From positions 1 through 17,509 of the forward strand of contig LT642448.1 of the NCBI GenBank assembly GCA_900128585.1: a stretch of 17,509 nucleotides of DNA. The letters run 5' to 3'. Shown here in pieces: positions 5,695 to 14,500 of this stretch. The position numbers and the translations under genes are program-made. The notes beneath the pieces were generated by a model. It did not search any database, was not told the origin of the DNA, and saw only the letters and a list, made by a program, of their open reading frames with translations. Numbering within the stretch: position 1 is the first letter of the stretch; every line of letters starts with the position of its first letter. This DNA comes from Stramenopiles sp. TOSAG23-3. Lineage: Eukaryota > Sar.

Positions 5695-8600
5695 TTAGAC
5701 CATGGATTGCCGCAAGTCTCCTGGCGGCTTCTTAACGTTTGGTCTCGACTTCCAACTCAAATTGCTTGTTGCACCCGAAAGCCTTTTTAATGTAACCACA
5801 TGTTTGTGCCATGTTTTCAGGATTTTGTATACAACGCTTGCGCGTGGCCGTTCATCCATTTTTTGCGACCAGCACATGTTAACAATGTCCACATATCCAA
5901 CCTTCATCTCTTCGTTGTAAAAATGGAAATTCTTAATCGATTCCATATTTTTCATCGTAATGTCTGGCCGTGCGCTTTCGTTCACAATTGCCCGATTAAC
6001 AACATTTACAGGTTCCCCTTCAAACGGCATTTTGTGTGAAAGCATCGCCCAAAGAAGGACTCCCATGGAAAATACGTCCCCGGCTTCCGTGTATTGTTCT
6101 AGCATCAATATTTCAGGCGGTAACCAGCCCGCGGAATTGGCTTCATCGGAAAGGGTCTCGGGGGCTTTGTTGCTTTTCACGATGTTACGATGTATCCCTA
6201 CTAATTTAGTAAGGACAGGGGCATCCTCTTGAAATAAGCAAAACACTTCACTCGCCGACAAGCGGCCATGAAATATATTTTTGTCATGGAGATAGCGAAG
6301 GGCATCAAGCAAATCGAGAGCAACCCGTAACTTAGCAATCCATCCTATAGCCGGACCCTCTTCAATAATCACAGTTTTCAGGTTCCGGAACGACCTCTCA
6401 TCGACTTGCTCAAACAGCAAAAAGCGTGTCGGATTAGGTTCTGCTGGGTTCCAAGTGCACCCAATGAATTTAAGCAAAGCGCGATGGTTGCACGAAGACA
6501 GATCATTGATTTGTTGAATCATGTTTTGCTCATTTTTCTTTATATTCTTCAATTTCTTACCTCGTCGAAACTTCAGCAAAAAAGCGTACACCCGGGCGGG
6601 GGACGATACATCTACATCTAGTTTCCCTCGCAAGTAGGAATCATGTAAGGAGCATTTGTCACCTGGGGGATCATTTATTTTAAAATTCCCTTCTTGTACG
6701 TACCACTTATGCTGCGACGGATCGAAACCACTAGGCAATCGAGCTGTCTGGGCACCGGGATCCAGTGAACGATCCACTTTTGCATTTGGATTTTTAGTCC
6801 AGTTCGCAAGCTTTACACCACTAGTTTCGATACCATCGGTATCATCCTCGCCACGTAGAAGCTTAGTGCATGCTTCTGCGGCGGAGTGCCGCTTTTCTGG
6901 ATTATTGTCCCAGCAAGTCTCTGCCACTTTCTGAATCCCTTCGGCCTCAGCTTCATTTAGGCCAGGGCCGTCAAATACCCACGTTGGTCTTAGATTGTGA
7001 TTTGCAACCTGCAAAACTCGTTGGTATGCATTGCTAGTAGCGTCAAAGAAAAGCTCTTTTCTGGTCACAATTTCATAGAGTATGAGCGAGAAAGCGAAAA
7101 TATCCCCTGATTGCGTGTATTCCCCACCCAACGTAACCTCAGGCGGTTGGTAAAGAAGGGTGCCTTTGGGACCAGAAGACGCCGGGACGTTTTCCTCAGA
7201 CTCTCCGTCGTCCCTGTCTGAGGTAATTGCCCGCAAACTTTCAGAGTGCGTGGGCGCCATGTCATCTTTGACGAATTCACTCAAGCCAAAGTCGCTAATT
7301 TTGCACACCCAGTGCTCGTCTACCAGGATATTCTCGCTTTTCATATCGCAGTGGGTCATTCCCTTAGAGTGCAAATATTCAAGGCCCAAAGCGATATTAG
7401 AGGCAAAGGCATGGAGGCTCTCTGCACTCAGATTAATGCTGTAATCTTGCAATATACGATTTAAGGTTCCCCGTTCCATGTAGTCAATCACAAGGGAATG
7501 GGTATTTAGTATTGCCCCAACAAATTGAACCAAGTGCTTGTGGCGCAAGTCGACCAAACTGACCAATTCTGCTACAAAGTCAGCATTTGAAAGAGCTGCT
7601 TTTGCAAATTTCTTTACTGCCACCTTTGTGTTCCCGTAAGTTCCCAGCAGGACTGTCCCATATGCACCTTTGCCGATCGTCTTTTGAATTTCAACCTCCT
7701 TTGCATCTATTGTCCATGCATCGGACTTGGCAGAGACAATCCTCTTTATACTCTTGTAGTAATTTGTATTGGCGCACGCTCTCAGCGTCTTGGTTACAAT
7801 ATTTGTGAACCTGGGGTTGAAATAAAATGCCCACAAGGCAGATGCAGTCCACCACCTGCACGCAGCACTCACCAGTAAGTTGATTGTCCCGTCTTGGTTT
7901 ATGTTAGCGATGTTCATGTAGAGAATTAGCGGAATTAGTTGAGAAATTGCACCGTTGTAAACTGCCATACCGATCGAGTCACTATCTTGAAATATCGTTT
8001 CCACATAACTGTTTTGAACAGACAAAAGAACCGCAAAAACTGTCATGCAAAATTCTACGAGTACAATAAAAATGTGCCACATGCTTGATGACAACGCCAT
8101 GTTTATGGGGCACACACTTTGGGCGTAAAAAACAGGCGCTTCCCCGGGCGCTACGTATGGGTTTGAATACAAAAGTGTGGGTGCGTTTTGTGCTTGATCT
8201 GTTAGAATCCAAAGCAACAAGTACACAACTTCCAGTAGAAAGATCACCAAAGTGACGACAATCATTTTCTTAGATTCCTCTGGAAGATAGGAGCGTATCT
8301 TTTTGCTTGCAAAGATTTTTGTCATAGAACGTAACCTGCATACCAAGGGTACAACGGTAAGAACAATTGAGAAATACCTCGACAAAAACCCGGCAGTACA
8401 ATAAAAGTCTCCATCATTTTCCTCCATTATTTTTTCTGTAGACACCGGTTCTCGAGTGGAAAGGGCAACGTCAATGTAAACAAGAGAAATACCAACGAGG
8501 AGAACATACTCATAATTACGACGGTGCTTTTCGTTGCTACTCAACCTCAAACCCTTGAGTTTTGGAACCACTGCACGCCAAACGATGGACAACAGACAAT

Positions 8601-10440
8601 ACACCGCATTTACAATGGAAATGATATGCAGCAACAAGTAAGAAAGCGGTATGGGGTCCTGGAGGGTTTGCCTTTCACTTAGCGACATAACTTTTGGACA
8701 AAGGAAGCCTTCCTTTAGGGAACTCTTCCAGTTTATTCTAGATTCACTTTTTTCTTCAGACATCACGCTACAGAGTGAATGGCTCATAGCAACCTTTTCT
8801 ATTTGTTTCCATCGATCTTGCGAGTACTTGTGGGTGCGTTTGATGTCGTAGTAGCGCTTGAAGACTTTTTGCAAATTTTCACCATCAAACTGGTAATCCT
8901 TGAGAAAACTGTAGGCCGGAGAAGGCACGTACAAGTCATTAAAAAGTTGATCGTTTATTTTCTTTGCTTGCACTTGTAGGGATACGGACAAAACTTTTTG
9001 AAGTACCTGGGGTTCATCGTCGCAGTAAGCTCCCGAATAGTTTCTCAGGGTTTGAGGGAGTTCGTTTTTGCACAGATTTTTGTACGCTTCTTGCCGAACA
9101 ACCCTGCACTCTTTTGTCGATTCCGGAAACAGCACAACGAACATTTCAAACTCTGTTCCGGCGTATTCAAAAAACAGAACATCGGGCTTCCACCACCACA
9201 TGAGCACCATCTCTTTGCGATCTGCCGCCGCCGCCCATATTTGGGACATGTGGGGCAACTTGTAGCCCCCACGTCCCCCAGGGCCGTGAAACGCCAAGCT
9301 AACATTGTTTAGAGGTATCATAAATTTAGAAAAGTCTCCCCAGTCGCAGGCTTCTAAAATGATCGCAGAACCCTTGCAAGTACTAGGGTACAGAGTGCAG
9401 TTGTTCTTTCCGTTTCCGTCAAAGTACCCGTGGTATGCAACACTATTATTCCCCAGGCGGTGATAGTAGACACCTTCTAAATCGCTGCTCGGCGGCGGAC
9501 ACTTGGATGTTTTTCTTGTTTCGTTGGGATGAAAACGATCGCAATATTCTTTCCAGCTGACTGGCCTCTTGAATAATCGGGCCATTTTTTCCCGGTCACG
9601 GAACCCTCGGTACGTAGCAAGTGCATTGTCTTTATCTACAGCCCACTTCGGAAGCATCAGCGCTATTCGTCCGATTATCCCCAACAACCCCCCCCTTTCT
9701 ATCGTGCGTGCCGTTGCCATTCTTTCGACCGTAGCAGCAATCGATGCCCATATCTCGAATTGCACGTGCGCGCATTTGGACGTTGGATTGGTACACTTGC
9801 AGGTAAGATTGTTTTCGTTTGTTCCAATGCACCCCCCGTTCTTTATTGCCTCCAATTCGTACGTTGAAACCCCGGATCTGTCATAAATCGGTTTCTTTAT
9901 ATGCTTTTCATAGAATCCTTTCGACGTCTGCCCGGAGTTTCCTCCGTATCTAAAGAACACAGGGTATTTCATGTACTCTACCATGAAAACCTGCGCTGCA
10001 GTCGCTACGAGGTCTGCACTGAGCCAGTTTTGCGGAGCGATATAAATTTCTCTGCCCCGAAACAGCTCCCCCGTTGGGCTGTTATCACAACGTCCTGATG
10101 TCCTATCGTCATCGTCAAGGCAAATACGCCGTGGGTTAGCCCCATCACGCAAGCATTGCTTTAGAGGGAACGCGTCATGGTCGAGCTTACTTATAGCCCC
10201 ACGAAAGCAGCCGTCCCGGTATGGGTTTAAACACTCGCCAACGGACACGTCACATTTCGGCGGCAGGGGCACAGCGTTCCCACAATTCGTGCAGTTCAAC
10301 TTTATGGCGCAATCGCTGTCCTTTTCACAAGGGCAATGGACTTTCTTCGTCGATGGTAAGCAGGCAAGAGAACAATGTACAAATACACTCACCAACACCA
10401 GGGGCAAGAAAACTCGGCCGGCAGAGACCATACCAAACAT
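5695..10440 (-). CDS. Receptor fusion: ligand-binding-like ectodomain, class C-like 7TM, protein kinase and pseudokinase
   Basis: This 1,581-residue protein starts with a signal peptide (1-27) and a Cys-rich segment (27-118). At 127-500 is an ectodomain whose start (REIYIAPQNWLSADLVATAA) resembles type-2 periplasmic-binding (OpuAC-like) domains. Seven N-glycosylation sequons (N49, N211, N306, N331, N347, N379, N467) support an extracellular location. Seven hydrophobic helices follow at about 598-622, 643-660, 679-706, 725-747, 785-807, 825-845 and 853-876. DSDSIGMAVYN (819-829) matches the class C/GABA-B TM6 signature, and Cys681 and Cys777 fit the TM3-ECL2 disulfide. Kinase 1 (about 915-1197) has GKGAYG, K943, E958, HCDMKSEN with D1032, DFG at 1050-1052 and PPE. 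Domain 2 (about 1244-1546) keeps the kinase fold (PPE, GDVFSMG, CW...RP) but has HGR for HRD and LVG for DFG, so it is probably inactive. It likely signals from the plasma membrane by phosphorylation. Ligand and substrates are unknown. Confidence 0.88.
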   Translation of the reverse strand: MFGMVSAGRVFLPLVLVSVFVHCSLACLPSTKKVHCPCEKDSDCAIKLNCTNCGNAVPLPPKCDVSVGECLNPYRDGCFRGAISKLDHDAFPLKQCLRDGANPRRICLDDDDRTSGRCDNSPTGELFRGREIYIAPQNWLSADLVATAAQVFMVEYMKYPVFFRYGGNSGQTSKGFYEKHIKKPIYDRSGVSTYELEAIKNGGCIGTNENNLTCKCTNPTSKCAHVQFEIWASIAATVERMATARTIERGGLLGIIGRIALMLPKWAVDKDNALATYRGFRDREKMARLFKRPVSWKEYCDRFHPNETRKTSKCPPPSSDLEGVYYHRLGNNSVAYHGYFDGNGKNNCTLYPSTCKGSAIILEACDWGDFSKFMIPLNNVSLAFHGPGGRGGYKLPHMSQIWAAAADRKEMVLMWWWKPDVLFFEYAGTEFEMFVVLFPESTKECRVVRQEAYKNLCKNELPQTLRNYSGAYCDDEPQVLQKVLSVSLQVQAKKINDQLFNDLYVPSPAYSFLKDYQFDGENLQKVFKRYYDIKRTHKYSQDRWKQIEKVAMSHSLCSVMSEEKSESRINWKSSLKEGFLCPKVMSLSERQTLQDPIPLSYLLLHIISIVNAVYCLLSIVWRAVVPKLKGLRLSSNEKHRRNYEYVLLVGISLVYIDVALSTREPVSTEKIMEENDGDFYCTAGFLSRYFSIVLTVVPLVCRLRSMTKIFASKKIRSYLPEESKKMIVVTLVIFLLEVVYLLLWILTDQAQNAPTLLYSNPYVAPGEAPVFYAQSVCPINMALSSSMWHIFIVLVEFCMTVFAVLLSVQNSYVETIFQDSDSIGMAVYNGAISQLIPLILYMNIANINQDGTINLLVSAACRWWTASALWAFYFNPRFTNIVTKTLRACANTNYYKSIKRIVSAKSDAWTIDAKEVEIQKTIGKGAYGTVLLGTYGNTKVAVKKFAKAALSNADFVAELVSLVDLRHKHLVQFVGAILNTHSLVIDYMERGTLNRILQDYSINLSAESLHAFASNIALGLEYLHSKGMTHCDMKSENILVDEHWVCKISDFGLSEFVKDDMAPTHSESLRAITSDRDDGESEENVPASSGPKGTLLYQPPEVTLGGEYTQSGDIFAFSLILYEIVTRKELFFDATSNAYQRVLQVANHNLRPTWVFDGPGLNEAEAEGIQKVAETCWDNNPEKRHSAAEACTKLLRGEDDTDGIETSGVKLANWTKNPNAKVDRSLDPGAQTARLPSGFDPSQHKWYVQEGNFKINDPPGDKCSLHDSYLRGKLDVDVSSPARVYAFLLKFRRGKKLKNIKKNEQNMIQQINDLSSCNHRALLKFIGCTWNPAEPNPTRFLLFEQVDERSFRNLKTVIIEEGPAIGWIAKLRVALDLLDALRYLHDKNIFHGRLSASEVFCLFQEDAPVLTKLVGIHRNIVKSNKAPETLSDEANSAGWLPPEILMLEQYTEAGDVFSMGVLLWAMLSHKMPFEGEPVNVVNRAIVNESARPDITMKNMESIKNFHFYNEEMKVGYVDIVNMCWSQKMDERPRASVVYKILKTWHKHVVTLKRLSGATSNLSWKSRPNVKKPPGDLRQSMV

Positions 10441-10678
10441 TCACCTGCCGAAAATCTAAGCTCTACGAGGCTGTATTTGTGTACAAACAATGCTCTTGCA
10501 AGAATCTCTTTCGTCCTAAAATATCGGGGTGCGAATGATTAGTATCAATCGCATTTGGACAGAATTTCGAGAAATCTGTAATTATGGAACATTTCCAGTA
10601 TAGGAATCTTTCGAAGCGAACAATCGATCAATCGTTCTGCATTGCAGAATCGTCAACAAATGTCTAAGCCACAAACGA

Positions 10679-10743
10679 AAAAGAACAAAAAAAAAAAAAA
10701 AAGAAGAAGAAGAAGAGAAGGAAGGGAGAAGAAGAAAAGAAGG
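10679..10743 (-). repeat. Poly-purine/poly-pyrimidine tract upstream of the receptor kinase
   Basis: The plus strand has a long A run followed by (GAA)n and G/A mixtures. The sense strand of the receptor-kinase gene therefore carries a T/C tract about 240-300 nt before its ATG. It may be a simple repeat or a promoter or splicing-related element. Confidence 0.6.
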
Positions 10744-10880
10744 CAGTTGTTGTGATGATGTGTGGATGATATTAATACAACTTCTCTGCTTGCTCTCTTT
10801 TCTATCGCTCTTCTTCTTCTGCGCACAATTTTATCCAGCAACGCTATGACACTGGTCTACGATCATATTAATACTTCTAA

Positions 10881-10890
10881 TAGTCGTCTA
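10881..10890 (+). promoter_or_regulatory. TAGTCGTCTA motif, copy 3
   Basis: Exact copy with longer context TTCTAATAGTCGTCTAAAATATTAAT. It shares AATAGTCGTCTA plus a following AT-rich ATATTA or ATATA with copy 4, which hints that the conserved unit may be longer than 10 bp. Confidence 0.35.
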
Positions 10891-11082
10891 AAATATTAAT
10901 AATAAAATTTAAATAATAATTTAAACTGTAATAAAATAAATAGTTCTAATAAAGCAGATTTTAAATTTTATTTGTCTCTTCACCACTTCTTGCTTTCATA
11001 TTATCCTCGTAGACTATTAAAATATATTAGGAAGGATAAGCCTAATAATATAATGGGAAGGAGAAGTAAATAAAGATATTAA

Positions 11083-11092
11083 TAGTCGTCTA
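11083..11092 (+). promoter_or_regulatory. TAGTCGTCTA motif, copy 4
   Basis: Exact copy in the context TATTAATAGTCGTCTAGAATATAA, about 450 bp upstream of the gene starting at 11537 and about 200 bp from copy 3 in the same orientation. Confidence 0.35.
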
Positions 11093-11316
11093 GAATATAA
11101 CGATAGCAGGGCTTTCTTCCTTCCTCCGTCGTACCTTCTGTTTTTTTAATTTTTATTTTTTAAAAAGCCTCTTCTTAGGGTACGTACTCTACGAATCCTC
11201 GTAGTTATAGTAATTAAAATATATTTAATAACCGAATAACAACAAGATCAAATATCAATACACTAATACATACAGTAAAATAATAATGAAATAATTATTA
11301 TTATTTATTATTATAA

Positions 11317-11362
11317 TTTTTTCTTCCTTCTTTTTTTTTTTCTTTTTTCTTTCTCTTTCCAG
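11317..11362 (+). promoter_or_regulatory. T/C tract ending in CAG, possible 3' splice acceptor-like element
   Basis: A pyrimidine run of more than 40 nt on the sense strand ends TTTCTCTTTCCAG, the textbook shape of a 3' splice site. It lies about 175 nt before the ATG at 11537. A 5'-UTR intron or trans-splicing acceptor is conceivable. However, a TATA box lies downstream at 11476, which favours a promoter-proximal simple tract instead. Confidence 0.25.
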
Positions 11363-11475
11363 AATTGTTTGATGATTTGACGAGATTTTCTGTCCCATTT
11401 CATACGTAGTATTTTCGATTTTATTGGAAATTAAATACTGAAGAATGCAAACAACGACAAGACTCAAAAGAACTG

Positions 11476-11483
11476 TATAAAAG
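11476..11483 (+). promoter_or_regulatory. TATA box upstream of the 1,477-residue protein gene
   Basis: TATAAAAG lies 54 bp before the ATG at 11537. With a usual 25-30 bp spacing, transcription would start near 11510 and leave a short leader. This is the best TATA match next to any gene here. Confidence 0.45.
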
Positions 11484-11536
11484 TGTGACGGCGATCCTAA
11501 CCTTGAAACGGATAGAGGTCAAAATATTAAGTCGCG

Positions 11537-14500
11537 ATGGAAGAAGTGTCGTTCGACTTGGTGAGTTTGCTGGTAGACGTTGACTTGTTTGTTCCAGGAA
11601 CCGCATACGAAGACGCTATTGGGATACAAACTTTAGTTGGTCTGTATTCGTATTCCAAGCAAACTTTAGAGCCTATAAACGAGTATGTGGCCATCAGCAA
11701 CACCCCGCCGAGTGCATTTGGTACCGCGGTGAAGGCTACCGTCCACTTTAAAGGGGTAAACCATGATAGACTGCCAACTGCACTAACAGGAAACAAGTGG
11801 GGAGAAACGGACTTGAGCATAGTTATTCGAATCCTTTACGTAGACGAAGACGGATGTGACGTCCTTGCTCTCGGAGCCATGCCTCTCGTTACGCACATAA
11901 TTGTGAGTGGAAAGCCCGTCCACCTTCCTGTCAGTTTGTATTCATCCCCCGAGGGCTACCATTTGAGCGATTGGGTAGTGCACAAATTGTGTGAAGGCAA
12001 GGCTGATCAAATGGTTCGGGACGGTGTAGTGGAGCTGGTAGACGACCAGAACGCCGCCAACCTCCGTGTAGTTAGGGGTCGCAAAACTCACTTTTTAGGC
12101 CCATCAAAACCTCAAATATCGTTTACGTCTCATTCTTTAGAAAGTATGGAGGATCGTGAGGGAAGAGATGAGATTATCATTTTCCTTGAAATGTCAAAAA
12201 TTCCGAAAAACATGGTGGACAGCGAGGAAGACGCAAAATGTTTAGATGTCCATTTGTCTCTGCTCGTAGAGGGCGACGAAGGGGAAGAGTTTGAAGTCAA
12301 CGAAGGCTGCATGCGATATGCTTGTGGGAACCCATTTGCCCGGCAGCAGCTTTTGCGGGCAATTTGGCTGCCGCCGCCGCACCCACCCACAAAGAATCAA
12401 GAGGGATCCCCGTTTTGGTCCGACTCATTTTGTATCAATGCCGAGACAGTCCGGAAGTACGCCTATGGAGGTAGAAGTGTGTCTCTCCTCGTAAGCGTGC
12501 ATCAAAGGGGGGCAAGACACGAAGACTACCCTGTGGGATCGCAGAAAATTTTGCTGGCACACGATGGGATATTTGAAGACAATATAGTTTACTACAACAC
12601 AGAGCGGTACTATCATTTGAACCGCGCAGAGGCGATTGAAGAGGTGAGTTCATTTGTCGATATCTTTCTTCACGATATGGGGATGGAAGATGGGGACCCG
12701 TCGTTTGATCATGAAACGTGCCACACCGAGATCAAATGTAGAGGGCGCCTAATTTCGTCCAAATACTCAATCGATAAAGAGTTAAATTCGCGGTTTGATT
12801 TATCCAAAATGGAGATGAGGGACGACGGAAAAATCGTGTCCACCGCCAGATTCACAAAGCCCTTGCGCACCCCTAGTTTTACAAGCACGAATTTTGAAGA
12901 GGTAGGCAATTTTGCCCTTGAAATCATGTCTGGTGCCATGAAACAAACGTTCGCCTTCAAGAAGACTATTTTGACTGACGACGATGCAGCCTTGCTGTCC
13001 GTTCCCGAGTCATTTAATGTTTTGCTGCTTTTGTGCGCGGCTTCCAAGTATGGAAACATAAAGGATGCCTCGAAGAAAATTTTTCAGGCGATAGAGGTCA
13101 CAAAGAGTGGGTTCAAATCGATAAGTTCGTATTTGAACAAACGAGGGGTTGTTCGTGCCGATGTAGACCATGCCAGCGAGGCACCAGTACTGCTAAAATA
13201 CCTTCAGAGAACTTGCGATGATCTCTGCAAAAGCCGCTTTTGGAATATTATTTTGAAAATACAGGGAGACAGCGCCAGCACGTCCCATGTCCCACCAAAC
13301 ACGCTCAAGAGATTCAAGGGTTTAGAGTGTAGATATCCCATTGACGCGAAGGGTGACGAGGGAGATTTGGTGATGACAGAAAACCACCGGTGGCCAAGCA
13401 ACTTGGTGGACAGTCACGGATACCCAGAGGCAATCCGAATGGGCTGGCCCTGCCTCCTTGAACTTGTAGTGGCAGCTCTCTCTGGGGACACCACTGGGAT
13501 TGATCTAATGACAAGTGATAATTTTATTTCTCAAGTCAGCGAAACGTTTGAATCCCTGGGACGTGTCTTGGCTCCGTATGCTTTGCACGAAACGCACTGC
13601 AAAGAAATTCTCAAATCGTACATGGACGGTAGCTGCATTTTGCTGGAAATATTTCTGTCTTTATCGATGCTACCGGACGATTCCAACGATTCAGACAGGA
13701 AAGCAATTGAAGAGGCAGCAATGCACGTCGATACACCTATTTATGCGGCTCTTCTCTCATTTTTTAAGGGGATCATGAAATCAATAAAACCGGGTGACTT
13801 GAGCGTTCTAGGCGGCGTTCGATACTGGCTGGACGACCCGTTTGTAAATCATGTGGTTCCTCGGTGCAGACAGTCCTTCGTCAACATTATTTTTGATTTT
13901 TTAAAATCGCACCCCTTGGATGCCGATAAATGTAAGTCAGCAAAAGACCTTGCCGACTGCTACTTTCTTCACAAAACGGTATTAAAGAGTATTACAGAAA
14001 CAAAATGGAGAGATTTGTTTCAGGACGACCGCTCACTGTTTTTTTCAATAGTTGAATTCATCTGCAGTTCCATGCGCTCGACACCAAACGCGTTCCTTAC
14101 GAAGAGTATATACCGAGAAACGGTTCGGCACATATTGTATGTTTTTGTTGACAGCAATGCATTCGAACACATTGAGATGTATTGCGAGTTAGGCATGCGA
14201 TACGTTTCGATTGCGAGAAGTTCTTATGGTCCTATGCAAGTGGAAGATATAGTCTGCATTAAAGCCTTTTACCATTCCGTCCTGGGATTTTCGAGAATGC
14301 CAATTGCAGCAGCAACACTAGACTCTCCGTCGAAGCCTGGTCACATTCGTATAGCGACACCGGGCGAGGAAGATTGCCAATGGTTTTTGAAAATGGCAGT
14401 CCTTTGTGGAGATATAGACCGGGCAGGGCGAGAATCAGCATTCTCATGTTTACAGGCACGCCTTCAAGCGTGGATTAATTATTTTGAGTCGTTTCACCGG

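Larger units (their letters stand above)
10441..11536. promoter_or_regulatory. Divergent promoter region between receptor-kinase and 1,477-residue protein genes
   Basis: About 1.1 kb of mostly AT-rich DNA separates the two start codons, with no supportable gene. It holds a purine tract (about 10679-10743), two TAGTCGTCTA copies (10881-10890 and 11083-11092), a partial inverted copy near 11006-11020 and a TTATTATT-rich stretch. A pyrimidine tract ends in CAG at 11360-11362, and a TATA box lies at 11476. Both promoters must lie here by position. Confidence 0.6.

Noticed and set aside
9045-9305. 86-residue Cys-containing minus-strand frame
   Set aside because: Lies in another phase of the receptor-kinase gene, whose frame is clearly coding here.
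10653-10841. 62-residue minus-strand frame with Leu/Phe runs, signal-peptide-like
   Set aside because: Made by the purine/pyrimidine tract; low complexity and no downstream domain.
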